Made by a program: the position numbers and the translations under genes. Below, piece by piece: positions 40,443 through 49,098 of a stretch of DNA of 49,682 bases. Under the pieces are notes generated by a model that saw nothing but the letters and a program-made list of their open reading frames with translations, was not told the DNA's origin and made no database searches. The DNA is from JBHENW01 sp046261875 (lineage in GTDB: Bacteria; Acidobacteriota; Thermoanaerobaculia; UBA5066; Gp7-AA6): positions 1 to 49,682 of the forward strand of contig JBHENW010000159.1 in NCBI GenBank assembly GCA_046261875.1, given 5' to 3'. How positions within the stretch are numbered: position 1 is the stretch's first letter; each line of letters begins with the position of its first letter.

Positions 40443-42512
40443 GTGGCCGCGGCCAGCCTGCCGTTTCCGGAAGATGTCGCCGCTCTGATCGAGAGAAAGG
40501 ATCTCGAGGGGCTGGAAGACGTGTGGACCCGCCGGATGGAGGAGACGCCCGAAGACCTCTCCTTCTTCTTCGGGGTCGCTTCCGCGGTGAAGAAAAAGGG
40601 GGCCGGCGACTCGGCGATCTCCTGGCTGCGGTTCCTCGCCGACTACCACGCCGAGAACGGAAAGCTCGACGCACGCTATGCCGTCCTGCTGGAGATCGCC
40701 CGGATGTCCCCGACGGATCCCTCGATCCGCTCCGAGCTCGAGGAGGCGGTCCGGCGCCGCTTCGCCGGCCACCCGGCGCTGTCGGCTGTGCTGTCCCAGT
40801 TCACGCTCGCCTCCTCCACCGACCCGTCCGAGACGGGCAACCGCATCGCGCGCTGGCTGCGCTTCACGCCGGGGGACCTCTGTCTCATGCCGGGTCACGG
40901 CGCGGGGAGGATCGTCGAGCTCAACCCGGCGCTCGACGTCATCCGCGTGGACTTCGGCGGCTCGCGCCTGCCGTTCTCGATCGTCTCGGCGGAGAAAAAC
41001 CTCCAGGCCCTCCCGCCGGGGCACTTCCTCCGGGCGAAGCTGGAGGATCCCGTCTCCCTGCGGTCGCTCGCGGAGCGCGAGCCCGCCGAAGCGGTTCGCC
41101 GCCTCCTCGAGAGCTTCGGCGGCTCCCTGCCGATGGCGCAGCTCAAAGACCACCTGGGGGGCATCGTGGAAGACGCGCGCTGGACGTCCTTCTGGATGGC
41201 GGCGCGCAAGCACCCCCAGGTGCTCATTTCGGGGACCGGAAAGCAAGCCACGGTCTCCTGGACGGAGACGGCGGATGCCGCCGACGCGGCCGTCCGCGAG
41301 GCCTTTCTGCGCGCGGAGCCGCACCAGAAGCTCGAGCTGGCCCGCAAGAACGCGAAGCGATCCCGCACGCTCGCGGCTTTCTTCGCCGAGACCCTCGCGC
41401 AGGAGGCGCGCGATTCCGCGGCGAGCCGGCCGGCCGTGGCCTGGGAGCTCTCGCAGGCGGCGGCGCGGCTGGCTCCGGGCGAGCCCGAGGCCTTCCCCTC
41501 CGACCTCCTGCTCGCGGCGGGCGATCCGCTCGCCCTGCTCCGCGAGATCCGCGACCATACGGCGAGGGACAAAGCCCTCGACGCGATCCGCGAGCGGCGG
41601 CCGGACTGGGCGGACCTCTTCGCCGGGCATTTCGGACAGGAAGAGGACGGGCGGATCCTGGAGAAGCTCTACGAGGCGCTCGGAGACGTCGCGCCGCGGC
41701 GCGAGGAGCTGACGCGGCGAATCCTCCGTTCCCCGCGGCAGGCCCCCCGGGCGTTCCTGTGGCTCGTCGAGCGCCTCCCGGCATCGGCGCGTCCGCCCGC
41801 GCCCGCCCTGTTTCACTCGCTCCTCGAGGCGTTGCGGCAGGACGAGTTCTCCGGTCTGCGGGCGCGGATCAAGGAGCTCTTCGAGCCAGGCGGCCTCGCC
41901 GTGTCGCTCGTCCAGTCCGCCGCCTCGGAGGCCGAGGCGCGCGAGATGCTCTCCGGCCTGGAGCGCGCCGGAAACCTCGAAGACCACCGGCGAGTCGTCG
42001 TCAAAGAAGCCCTCCTCATGCGTTTTCCGCAGCTCCGCGCGCCGGCCCGGGAGTGGATCTACGGGACGGCCGAAGCGATCGCCGAGCGGCGGCGCGAGCT
42101 GCAACAGCTCTCCCAGGTGGAGCTGCCCGCGAACGCGGAGGCAATGCGCACCGCCAAGGAGCACGGCGACCTGTCCGAGAACTTCGAGTACCACGCGGCG
42201 CGCCAGAGACACGAGTACCTCTCGGCCCGGATTGCCACGCTGGCCGATCAGCTCTCCCGATCGCGGCCCCTGGAGCCTTCCGAGGTGGACCCCTCCGAAG
42301 TGCGGGTCGGGACGCGGGTGACGATGCGGGACCCGGCCTCCGGAGGGGAGCGCACGGTCACGATCCTCGGGCCCTGGGACTCCCGCCCGGAGGCCGCGGT
42401 CTATTCCTACGAGTCGGAGTTCGCGCAGAGCCTCCTGGGGAAAGCGCCCGGAGAATCCGTGACGCTCCCGGACGGGAACGCGGTCATCGTGTCGGTCGCG
42501 CGCTGGAAGTGA
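40443..42512 (+). CDS. Long GreA/GreB-domain fusion protein
   Basis: This 689-residue protein ends in a GreA-type module. A coiled coil carries HGDLSENFEYHAARQRHEYL (tip residues Asp576 and Glu579), followed by an FKBP-like domain with VRVGTRVTMRDPASGGERTV, SYESEFAQSLLGKAPGESVT and GNAVIVSV. The coiled-coil tip acts in the RNA polymerase secondary channel to promote transcript cleavage. The preceding 530 residues are helical and unrelated to GreA. This long architecture is known from Chlamydia-type GreA and scattered other bacteria, where the extension has no assigned role. The N-terminal part begins with a TPR-like helix set (DLEGLEDVWTRRMEETPEDL) and includes a small barrel (FTPGDLCLMPGHGAGRIVEL). 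GTG 40443 is the start. Confidence 0.88.
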   Translation: MAAASLPFPEDVAALIERKDLEGLEDVWTRRMEETPEDLSFFFGVASAVKKKGAGDSAISWLRFLADYHAENGKLDARYAVLLEIARMSPTDPSIRSELEEAVRRRFAGHPALSAVLSQFTLASSTDPSETGNRIARWLRFTPGDLCLMPGHGAGRIVELNPALDVIRVDFGGSRLPFSIVSAEKNLQALPPGHFLRAKLEDPVSLRSLAEREPAEAVRRLLESFGGSLPMAQLKDHLGGIVEDARWTSFWMAARKHPQVLISGTGKQATVSWTETADAADAAVREAFLRAEPHQKLELARKNAKRSRTLAAFFAETLAQEARDSAASRPAVAWELSQAAARLAPGEPEAFPSDLLLAAGDPLALLREIRDHTARDKALDAIRERRPDWADLFAGHFGQEEDGRILEKLYEALGDVAPRREELTRRILRSPRQAPRAFLWLVERLPASARPPAPALFHSLLEALRQDEFSGLRARIKELFEPGGLAVSLVQSAASEAEAREMLSGLERAGNLEDHRRVVVKEALLMRFPQLRAPAREWIYGTAEAIAERRRELQQLSQVELPANAEAMRTAKEHGDLSENFEYHAARQRHEYLSARIATLADQLSRSRPLEPSEVDPSEVRVGTRVTMRDPASGGERTVTILGPWDSRPEAAVYSYESEFAQSLLGKAPGESVTLPDGNAVIVSVARWK

Positions 42513-42544
42513 CGAGACCCACGGAGCGCCGGGCTCGGTCGTAG

Positions 42545-43718
42545 CGGCGCAACCTGGGGGCCGAACTCCCCCGGACAGCTCGCGAGGAGCGGAACGCGCT
42601 CCTGCCGGCGGCGCTTGCGGTTCTCGTCGCCGGCAAGCTCCTCTTTCACGCGCTGTTTCTCCCCGCCTACGAAGGACCGGACGAGCCGTATCACCTCGCG
42701 CGCATCTCCTCCTTCGCCGACGAGCCCCTCGCCGTGGCTTTTCGCGGGGTCGCGACTCCCGGCGAGATCGTCGTCGCCGCATGGCGCGCCCGTCCGTGCA
42801 GCCCGGGCGTTGCCCGGGCCGTAGGCTGCCGGCCCTACGCTCAGACCGGACCGGCCGCGTTCAATCTGCTGCGCACGGCACCGAAGAACGGACGCTCCGT
42901 CGATTCCGAATCCGGAGAACAACCAGCCCCCGCTCTTCTACGCCTTCGTCGGCCTGTCGCTGCTCCTTCCCGGAGCGGGGGAGTCACTCGCCCGCTGCGC
43001 GAACGATGCCCCGGTCTTCTTCTGGTCCGCCGGCCTGCTCCTCGCGCTCGCGCGCAACGCCCGCCCCCCGACGCTCGCTCTTCTCCTGGCTGCCGGGCCA
43101 TTGATCAAGCTCACGGCGATCCCCCTCGTCGTCTTCGCGGTCGCCGCCCTCTGGTTGCGAAGCAAGCGAGCCGCCATCGCCGGCGGCGTCGCCTCGCTCG
43201 CGGTGTTCCCCGTTCAGCTCGCCCGGGGCTGGCGCTGGGGCGGGTGCACGAGCTGAACCGGCCGGGGCGGGGGATAGAGATTCGCCGTTGGAGGTCCTGC
43301 TCGGGCTGGCGCGCTCGATCTACACTTTTCTGAAGACGACGGTCTGGCTGGGAGGCTGGAGCTTCCTGAAGATTCCGCTCCTTCTGCTCGGGCTCGCCGT
43401 CGTCTGCCTCATCGCCTGGGTGGCCGTTTTGCGAGGCGCCGGCGAGCGCCGCTGTCCGGTGCCCATCTCGCGGCTCTCGCCGCCGCCGCGGGGTTCCTGG
43501 CGTTCGCGTTCGCCAACCGCAGTTTCTCCGGCGGGTGGGGCGGGGTCGGCGGCTGGTATCTGTGGGGTTGGGCGGCGCTGCTCTGGGTCGCAGCCGGCGA
43601 CGTGTACGATCTCGATCCGCGCTACCGACGACGGCTCCTCGCGCTGCTCGGCGTCACAGTGATCGTCTTGAACGTCGGGTTCTACCTCGCGGCGATGCGG
43701 GCGTACTCCGCTCCGTAG
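42545..43718 (+). pseudogene. Polytopic membrane glycosyltransferase-like gene, heavily broken
   Basis: Membrane segments appear in several frames. LLPAALAVLVAGKLLFHALF and LPAYEGPDEPYHLARISSFA come first, with EGPDEPYH like the acidic first loop of GT-C and DUF2142 proteins. PENNQPPLFYAFVGLSLLLP follows in another frame, then FFWSAGLLLALARNARPPTL, LIKLTAIPLVVFAVAALWLR, FLKIPLLLLGLAVVCLIAWV and finally VTVIVLNVGFYLAAMRAYS to a stop at 43716-43718. At least three frame changes and probable internal deletions occur. No start codon with a ribosome site is apparent at the front end. It is a decayed relative of envelope glycan transferases. Confidence 0.65.
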
Positions 43719-43724
43719 CGGCCG

Positions 43725-44099
43725 TCACTCCTCCGTCGAGATCGGATAGTCGAGTTCCCGCCAGCGTTTCCAGCCGCCGTCCATCGAGACCACGTGGGTG
43801 TAGCCCATTTTCTGGAGGGCGTCCGCGGCGAGGGCGGAACGGAAGCCGCCACCGCAGTAGAGGATGACCTCCTCGTCTTTGTTCGGGATCTCCTTCTCCA
43901 CGTCGCGCTCGATCACGCCCTTTCCGAGGTGCGTCGCTCCGGCGGCGTGTCCGCGGGCCCATTCCGCGTCCTCACGCACGTCCACGAAATGAAAGCGGTC
44001 GCCCTGCTCCTGCCGCCGCCGGACCTCCTCCGGGGTCGTCTCGCGGATTCGGCCTTTCGCGTCCCGCACGAGGTTCAAGAATCCGTTGGAATGCTGCAC
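43725..44099 (-). CDS. Rhodanese-like domain protein
   Basis: This 124-residue single-domain rhodanese has FHFVDVREDAEWARGHAAGA, and an active-site loop VILYCGGGFRSALAADALQK with Cys82, then MGYTHVVSMDGGWKRWREL. Such domains carry persulfide on the Cys in sulfur transfer. AAAGGAGG lies 6 nt before the GTG start. It follows the esterase gene by about 20 bp and is the last gene of the GAPDH cluster on this strand. Confidence 0.9.
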   Translation of the reverse strand: MQHSNGFLNLVRDAKGRIRETTPEEVRRRQEQGDRFHFVDVREDAEWARGHAAGATHLGKGVIERDVEKEIPNKDEEVILYCGGGFRSALAADALQKMGYTHVVSMDGGWKRWRELDYPISTEE

Positions 44100-44118
44100 T
44101 GTCGCCTCCTTTCAGGAA

Positions 44119-45518
44119 TCAACGTCCGACCGGCTTTTCCCCCTCGCCCGGCATCAGGGGAGCGAGCTCGCGATCCGCTCGCAGGCGCCCCGCGTCCGCT
44201 CCGTTTTCCAGGGCTCGCTGGAGCGCGTGCCGCGCTTCCCGGCCGTTGCCTTCTTCGCCTGCGCGCGCGCCAAAGCGATCCAGCCGGAAGGCTCTCCGGG
44301 CCGCGCATCCGTCGCGACCAAGAGCATGAGGATCGCCCGGCGAAAGTCCTTGCGTTCGATGTATCTCTGCGGGAGGTAGTAGGAGGTCTGCACGAAGAGG
44401 TTCGCGAGGATGCGATCGGCCATGGAGGATTCCGCCGTCTGCGGCTGCGCGGCCGCTTTCTTTCGCCAGTAAGCGATCTTGAGGTCGTCCACGAGCGCGG
44501 CGGCCATCGGAAGGGAGGGTTGCATCATTGCGTCCCGCAGGACGGCCTCCGCCCGGCCGAGCTCCTCCTTCTCGATCGTGAGGATGCGCTCTTCTTCCCG
44601 AAGCGCCCGGCGGACGGGCGGGGCGCGGCGTAAGGCTTCGGACCGGGCCTTCGCCCGCGTGACGTCCGCCAGCGTCTCGAAATCGCGCGCGACCGTCTCG
44701 TAGGCGCGAAATGCCTCGAGCTCCCGGCCCGAGGCGGCGAGCGCTTCGGCCGCCGCCGTCCGGTCTCGAAGGAGGGCCCGCAGCGCGGGATCGTCCCTGG
44801 GGCGCGCGCCCTTGCGAGCCGCCTGGATCTCCATCCAGGCCAAGGCCTCCGCGCAGACGTCGGGGGGCGGCCACTCGTGAGCCCCGTCGAAGGCGCGGAA
44901 GCGGTGGGGAAGTCCGAAGTTCGCCAGCAGGTTCTCCACCATCCGCATCTCGGAATAGTTGAAGTCCCGCTCTCCGGCCGCTCCGAACCAGGCGAAAGGG
45001 ATGTCGCGCCCCGGTGGGGCGCCCTCCATGAAGCCCGCGCCGACCGCGATGACACCGGCGACCGCGCCGCGCGCGTTCGTCGCGAGAGCCACCGCGAGCC
45101 GCGCCATCCCCGAAAAGCCGGTCATGTAAACGCGCCGATCGTCGAGCGAAAGGCGCTCGCGCGTGTCCGTCCACATGGCGCGGATGGCCTCGACGCTCGG
45201 GTCATTCTTCTCGTCGCTTCGCGTGCCGTAAGAGCTCGCGACGACCCAGCCCCACGCCGCCGCGGCCTGCTGGAATCGCTCGGCCGGAATCAGTGCCCGG
45301 CCCCGTGCATCGAACGCGTAGAGGACCGGCCATGCGCGGTCGGCGGTGTATTGCGGCGGCAGATAGAGCGCGTAGCTCTGGCCGGGGGCGGAGCGGCATG
45401 TGACCTTCTCGATGAGGCTCCCGCGGGGGAGTTCCTCGGGCCCCGCGGCCCCGGCCAGGACCGCCGGGAGGCCCAACGCCGCCAGGAGCGCGCCCGCCGC
45501 CCGCGCACCGCGCCCCAT
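44119..45518 (-). CDS. Exported alpha/beta hydrolase (LpqC-like) with TPR tail, C-terminal frameshift
   Basis: From ATG 45518, which overlaps the GAPDH stop, it has a signal peptide, then YALYLPPQYTADRAWPVLYA, RVYMTGFSGMARLAVALATN (Ser136), WFGAAGERDFNY (Asp185) and RFRAFDGAHEWPPPDV (His214), a feruloyl-esterase or PHB-depolymerase-like triad. The remaining 230 residues form helical repeats. As read, the frame ends at 44154 with an atypical tail. A missing G near 44249 would instead give NGREARHALQRALENGADAG and RLRADRELAPLM, a natural repeat, to the stop at 44119. I give the restored end. The activity would be on esters outside the cytoplasm. Confidence 0.8.
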
Positions 45519-46522
45519 CACTTCACTGCGGCGAGCTTGCCGATCAGGTCCACGACGCGGTTGGCATACCCCCACTCGTTGTCGTACCAGGAGACGATCC
45601 GGAGGTAGCCGTCCCCCGACGCGCTCGTGGAGAGCGCATCGAAGACGGAGGAATGGGGGTTCCCGATGACGTCGGAGGAGACGAGGGGGACTTCGCTGTA
45701 CTCGACGATCCCGCGCAGGCTCCCTTCCGCTTCGGCGCGGACCGCGGCGTTCACGTCGGCCGCCGACGGGCGGGCGCGCACGCGGCAGGAGAAATCCACG
45801 ATCGAGCCGTCCGGCACGGGCACCCGCATCGCCATGCCGTCGAGCTTTCCTTCGAGCCGGGGCAGGACCTTCCCGACGGCCTTCGCCGCCCCCGTCGTCG
45901 TGGGGATGATGTTCTCCGCCGCGGCGCGGCTGCGGCGGAGATCCTTGTGCGGGACGTCGGCCAGTCGCTGGTCGTTGGTGTACGCGTGGACGGTGGTCAT
46001 GAACCCTTCCTCGATCCCGAACCGCTCGTCGAGGACCTTCACGAGCGGCGCGAGGCAGTTGGTCGTGCAGGAGGCGTTGGACACGATCCGGTCCTTCGGC
46101 CCGAGGGCCCCGTCGTTCACCCCGATGACGACCATCGCGTCGAGCGCGTCTTTGGCCGGGACCGTCAGGATGACCTTTTTCGCGCCCGCCGCGAGGTGCT
46201 TCTCCAGCTGTTCCCGCTTCAGAAGGACTCCCGTGGACTCGACCACGATCTCGACGCCGAGGTCCTTCCAGGGGATCCGGGCGGGGTCTTTCTGTTCCGT
46301 CATGACGACCCGCCGTCCCGCAACCGACATCGCCTCCGCGTCGGTCGTCACCTCGCGGTCGAAGACGCGCATGACCGTGTCGTACTTGAGGAGGTAGGCG
46401 AGCTGCGCGTTGTCGTAGAGGTCGTTGACGGCGACGACCTCCATGTCGTCGCGATCGGCGATGATCCGGAAGACCGACCGGCCGATCCGGCCGAAGCCGT
46501 TGATCCCGACGCGGATCGCCAT
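45518..46522 (-). CDS. gap: Glyceraldehyde-3-phosphate dehydrogenase, type I
   Basis: This 334-residue protein is canonical. It has RVGINGFGRIGRSVFRII, NDLYDNAQLAYLLKYDT (Asp34 for NAD), IVSNASCTTNCLAPLVKVLD with catalytic Cys152, TTVHAYTNDQRLADVPHKDL with His179, and SWYDNEWGYANRVVDL. It makes 1,3-bisphosphoglycerate from glyceraldehyde-3-phosphate with NAD in glycolysis. Its ATG overlaps the stop of the Cys-less paralogue upstream (TGATG), and its own stop overlaps the esterase ATG in the same way. No pgk or tpi gene is present nearby, which is unusual for a glycolytic gap. Confidence 0.97.
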   Translation of the reverse strand: MAIRVGINGFGRIGRSVFRIIADRDDMEVVAVNDLYDNAQLAYLLKYDTVMRVFDREVTTDAEAMSVAGRRVVMTEQKDPARIPWKDLGVEIVVESTGVLLKREQLEKHLAAGAKKVILTVPAKDALDAMVVIGVNDGALGPKDRIVSNASCTTNCLAPLVKVLDERFGIEEGFMTTVHAYTNDQRLADVPHKDLRRSRAAAENIIPTTTGAAKAVGKVLPRLEGKLDGMAMRVPVPDGSIVDFSCRVRARPSAADVNAAVRAEAEGSLRGIVEYSEVPLVSSDVIGNPHSSVFDALSTSASGDGYLRIVSWYDNEWGYANRVVDLIGKLAAVK

Positions 46523-47553
46523 CACGCCGCCCGCGCGCGGTCGAAGCCGGCGAAGTGCGTCACGAGGTCGATGGCGCGGTGCGCGAAGCCGTAACCGGCG
46601 TCGTACCACGACAGGGTCTTGGAAACGCGCTCCCCGAGCACCATCGTCGAGAGGGAATCGAAGATGCTCGAATAGGAGGAGAGCGCGACGTCGCTCGAGA
46701 CGATCGGATCGTCCTCGTATTGGAGGACCCGCTTCCAGCGATCCGACGCCGCGGCGGTCCGGAGGACTTCGTTGATCGCCACCGGATCGACCTTCTTCGA
46801 GTGCCAGCAGACGAGATCCACGGCGCTTCCGTTGGGCACCGGGACGGTCATCGCGAAGCCCGAGACCTTTCCGGCGAGCTCCGGCAGGACCTCCATGAGG
46901 ATCGCAGGTGACCGGGATTCCTGCGGAATGATGTTCTCCGCCGCGGCCCGGCCGCCTCGCATGTTCTCCGCCGGGACGTCGGCGAGCCGGTGCTGGCTCG
47001 TGTAGGAGTGGATCGTCGTGAGCTGCGCGCGCTCGATGCCGAAGGCGTCATGGAGTATCCGGGCGACCGGGGCGACGCAGTGCACGGTCGAAGACGCGTT
47101 CGACACGATCCGGTGCGATGGCTGGAGATCCCGCTCGTTGACGCCGAAGACCGCGGTGACGTCCGGAGGCTCGCGCGGAGGAGCGCACGCGACGACCCGC
47201 CGGGCGCCCGCCTCGAGATGGGCTTCGAGCTCTCTTCGCGTCCGGCGCTTGGAGGTCGCTTCGAGAACGGTCTCGACGCCGAGGTCTCCCCAGGGCGCCT
47301 GATCCTCCGGTTTGCCGATGATCAGCGGGATCTGCCGGCCGAGGACGTAGAGGTTCCCCCCGCGAATCGAGAGCTCATCGGGGAACTTGCCGAGCAGCGT
47401 GTCGAACCGCAGGAGGTACTCGAGCCCTTCCGGCGCCGCGAGCTCGCTGATCCCGGCGATGACGATGTCTTCCCGGCCGTAGAGGAGGCGGAAGAGGTTC
47501 CGTCCGATCCGCCCCAGTCCCATGATCCCGACGCGCGCCGCCGAATGCCCCAT
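46522..47553 (-). CDS. GAPDH-like paralogue lacking the catalytic cysteine
   Basis: This 343-residue protein aligns with type I GAPDH over its whole length. GIMGLGRIGRNLFRLL matches the NAD loop. The catalytic block reads IVSNASSTVHCVAPVARIL, so Ser155 stands where Cys belongs and His158 replaces the Asn. TTIHSYTSQHRLADVPAENM keeps His182. The substrate-side segment SWYDAGYGFAHRAIDLVTHF has lost the conserved NEWGY. The change from Cys to Ser needs two base changes (TCG), so a single sequencing error cannot explain it. The reading frame is intact and neighbours are coupled, so it is likely expressed. Candidate roles are a regulatory subunit of the downstream GAPDH or an esterase-like activity, but neither is shown. 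Confidence 0.88.
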   Translation of the reverse strand: MGHSAARVGIMGLGRIGRNLFRLLYGREDIVIAGISELAAPEGLEYLLRFDTLLGKFPDELSIRGGNLYVLGRQIPLIIGKPEDQAPWGDLGVETVLEATSKRRTRRELEAHLEAGARRVVACAPPREPPDVTAVFGVNERDLQPSHRIVSNASSTVHCVAPVARILHDAFGIERAQLTTIHSYTSQHRLADVPAENMRGGRAAAENIIPQESRSPAILMEVLPELAGKVSGFAMTVPVPNGSAVDLVCWHSKKVDPVAINEVLRTAAASDRWKRVLQYEDDPIVSSDVALSSYSSIFDSLSTMVLGERVSKTLSWYDAGYGFAHRAIDLVTHFAGFDRARAA

Positions 47554-47580
47554 GAGGGAACGAACCTTACCAGCGGAGGC

Positions 47581-48024
47581 CTATCTCTCCGATCTGGCCT
47601 GCAGCCGCGCGAGAGCGCCGTCCGGGCCGAGGAGCTCGAGGTCGTCGCCCTCGATCCTGTAGCCCATCGTCGCGGAGAGCGCGTCGAGGAACGCCTGTTC
47701 CTGCTCCATCACCCCTTCGCAGAACATCTTCGTCGAAACGAGCGCGCCGAAGCGCATGCGGGCTCCCTCCAGGGTGTAGGTCCCGCCGAATCGGTTGCAG
47801 CCGCCGTTTCCGACGGCCCGGCGTCCTTCGGCGAGAAGCTGCAGGGTGGATGCGCGCCCCGGCGGCGCCGTCACCTTCCGGTTGCGGACTTCCATGAGAC
47901 GCCACTCGGAGTTCTCGATCGGCGCCGCGGTCGCGTGTTTCTCCTGTGCGGCAGGGGATGCGGCGCAGCTCACCGAGATCAGGAGCGCCGCGGCCAGGAA
48001 ACCGATCCCCGATGTTCGCTCCAT
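47581..48024 (-). CDS. META-domain (HslJ-like) lipoprotein
   Basis: From ATG 48024 this encodes 147 residues with a lipoprotein signal (SVSCAAS) and a META domain. It has NSEWRLMEVRNRKVTAPPGR, AVGNGGCNRFGGTYTLEGAR, RFGALVSTKMFCEGVMEQEQ and MGYRIEGDDLELLG, which match the HslJ/META pattern including NGGCNRFGG. Members are envelope stress-related proteins. It is 28 bp upstream of the GAPDH-like gene on the same strand and may lead that transcript. It runs divergently from the MDR reductase gene. Confidence 0.9.
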   Translation of the reverse strand: MERTSGIGFLAAALLISVSCAASPAAQEKHATAAPIENSEWRLMEVRNRKVTAPPGRASTLQLLAEGRRAVGNGGCNRFGGTYTLEGARMRFGALVSTKMFCEGVMEQEQAFLDALSATMGYRIEGDDLELLGPDGALARLQARSER

Positions 48025-48078
48025 GCAGTCCAAAACCCGAACCGTGGCCGGGATCCTTCCGGCGCGGCATAATCGCCC

Positions 48079-49098
48079 GTGCCTTCGCGCGCCTGGTTCG
48101 TCGATCGCTACGGCGGGCCGGAGCGCCTCATCCTGCGGGAGCGCAGCGACCCGGAGCCGGGCCCCCGCGAGGTCGCGATACGCACCGCGGCGATCGGGCT
48201 GAACTTCGCGGACCTCTTCGTCCGCGCCGGCGTCTATCCGCGGACGCCACCGCCGCCGTTCGTTCCCGGCATGGAGATCTCCGGGGTCGTCGAGGCGTCG
48301 GGGGCGGAGGTTTCCGGCCTGCCGGCCGGGTCCCGCCTCGTGGCGGTCCCGATCTTCGGTGGCCACGCGGAACGCGTTTTGTGTCCCGCCTCGCGGGTAT
48401 TCCCGGTCCCCGCCGGCGTGGACCTCGTCGAGGCCGCGGCGATGCCGGTCATCTTCCTGACCGCTCACCACGCGATCCGCGAGGCGCAGGTGCGCGCGGG
48501 CGAGCGGGTCGTCGTGACGGCCGCGGCGGGCGGGGTCGGCACGGCGCTGCTCCAGTTCCTCCGGCAGCGGGGGGCCCGCGTGCTCGCCCTCGCCAGCTCC
48601 GAGGAAAAGCTCGACCTCTGCCGGTCGCTCGGCGCCGAGGCGGGCGCCCTCTACGAAGCGGCCCCCCGCGCCCTCCGGGAGATCTTCGGCGGCCGCGCGG
48701 ACGTCGTCTTCGACGCCATCGGGGGACGCGTCTTCCGAACGCTCTGGCGGATGCTTGCGCCCGGGGGCCGCTACGTCCTGTACGGTTTCGCCGCCGCGTC
48801 GAAGCCGGGCGGGCTCGGGCGCCTGCGCGCCGCGCGGAGCCTCGCGGCCATGGGCCTGTTCTCTCCCTATTCCTTCGTCTCCTCATGCCGTTCCCTGATC
48901 GGCTTCAACCTTTCGCTCCTCCCCGACAGGACGGGGGAGCTGCGCGAGGCCGCCGCCTCGATCCTCGCCGACTGGACGGCCGGGCGCCTGCGGCCGGTCC
49001 TGGGGGAACGGTTCGCCTTCGAGCGGCTGCCCGACGGCCACCGGGCGCTGGCCAGCCGGAAGACGACCGGGAAGCTACTGGTCGCCGTCTCCGGCTGA
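48079..49098 (+). CDS. MDR-superfamily NAD(P)H:quinone reductase-like protein
   Basis: This 339-residue protein has IGLNFADLFVRAGVYP, FVPGMEISGVVEASGAEVSG, VVVTAAAGGVGTALLQFLRQ (cofactor loop at 148-154) and VVFDAIGGRVFRTLWRMLAP. The typical zinc ligands of alcohol dehydrogenases are missing, and the order matches the QOR or VAT1-type group, which reduces quinones or enones with NADPH. It starts with GTG 48079. Its 3' end overlaps the convergent hydrolase gene by 24 bp. Confidence 0.9.
   Translation: MPSRAWFVDRYGGPERLILRERSDPEPGPREVAIRTAAIGLNFADLFVRAGVYPRTPPPPFVPGMEISGVVEASGAEVSGLPAGSRLVAVPIFGGHAERVLCPASRVFPVPAGVDLVEAAAMPVIFLTAHHAIREAQVRAGERVVVTAAAGGVGTALLQFLRQRGARVLALASSEEKLDLCRSLGAEAGALYEAAPRALREIFGGRADVVFDAIGGRVFRTLWRMLAPGGRYVLYGFAAASKPGGLGRLRAARSLAAMGLFSPYSFVSSCRSLIGFNLSLLPDRTGELREAAASILADWTAGRLRPVLGERFAFERLPDGHRALASRKTTGKLLVAVSG

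Noticed and set aside
40404..42782. Long minus-strand frame opposite the GreA fusion
   Set aside because: It is a mirror of the plus-strand codon bias; the plus strand has a conserved GreA module.
45518..47553. Tandem GAPDH genes as an assembly duplication
   Set aside because: The two proteins differ throughout, including the active site, so they are diverged paralogues rather than a copy.
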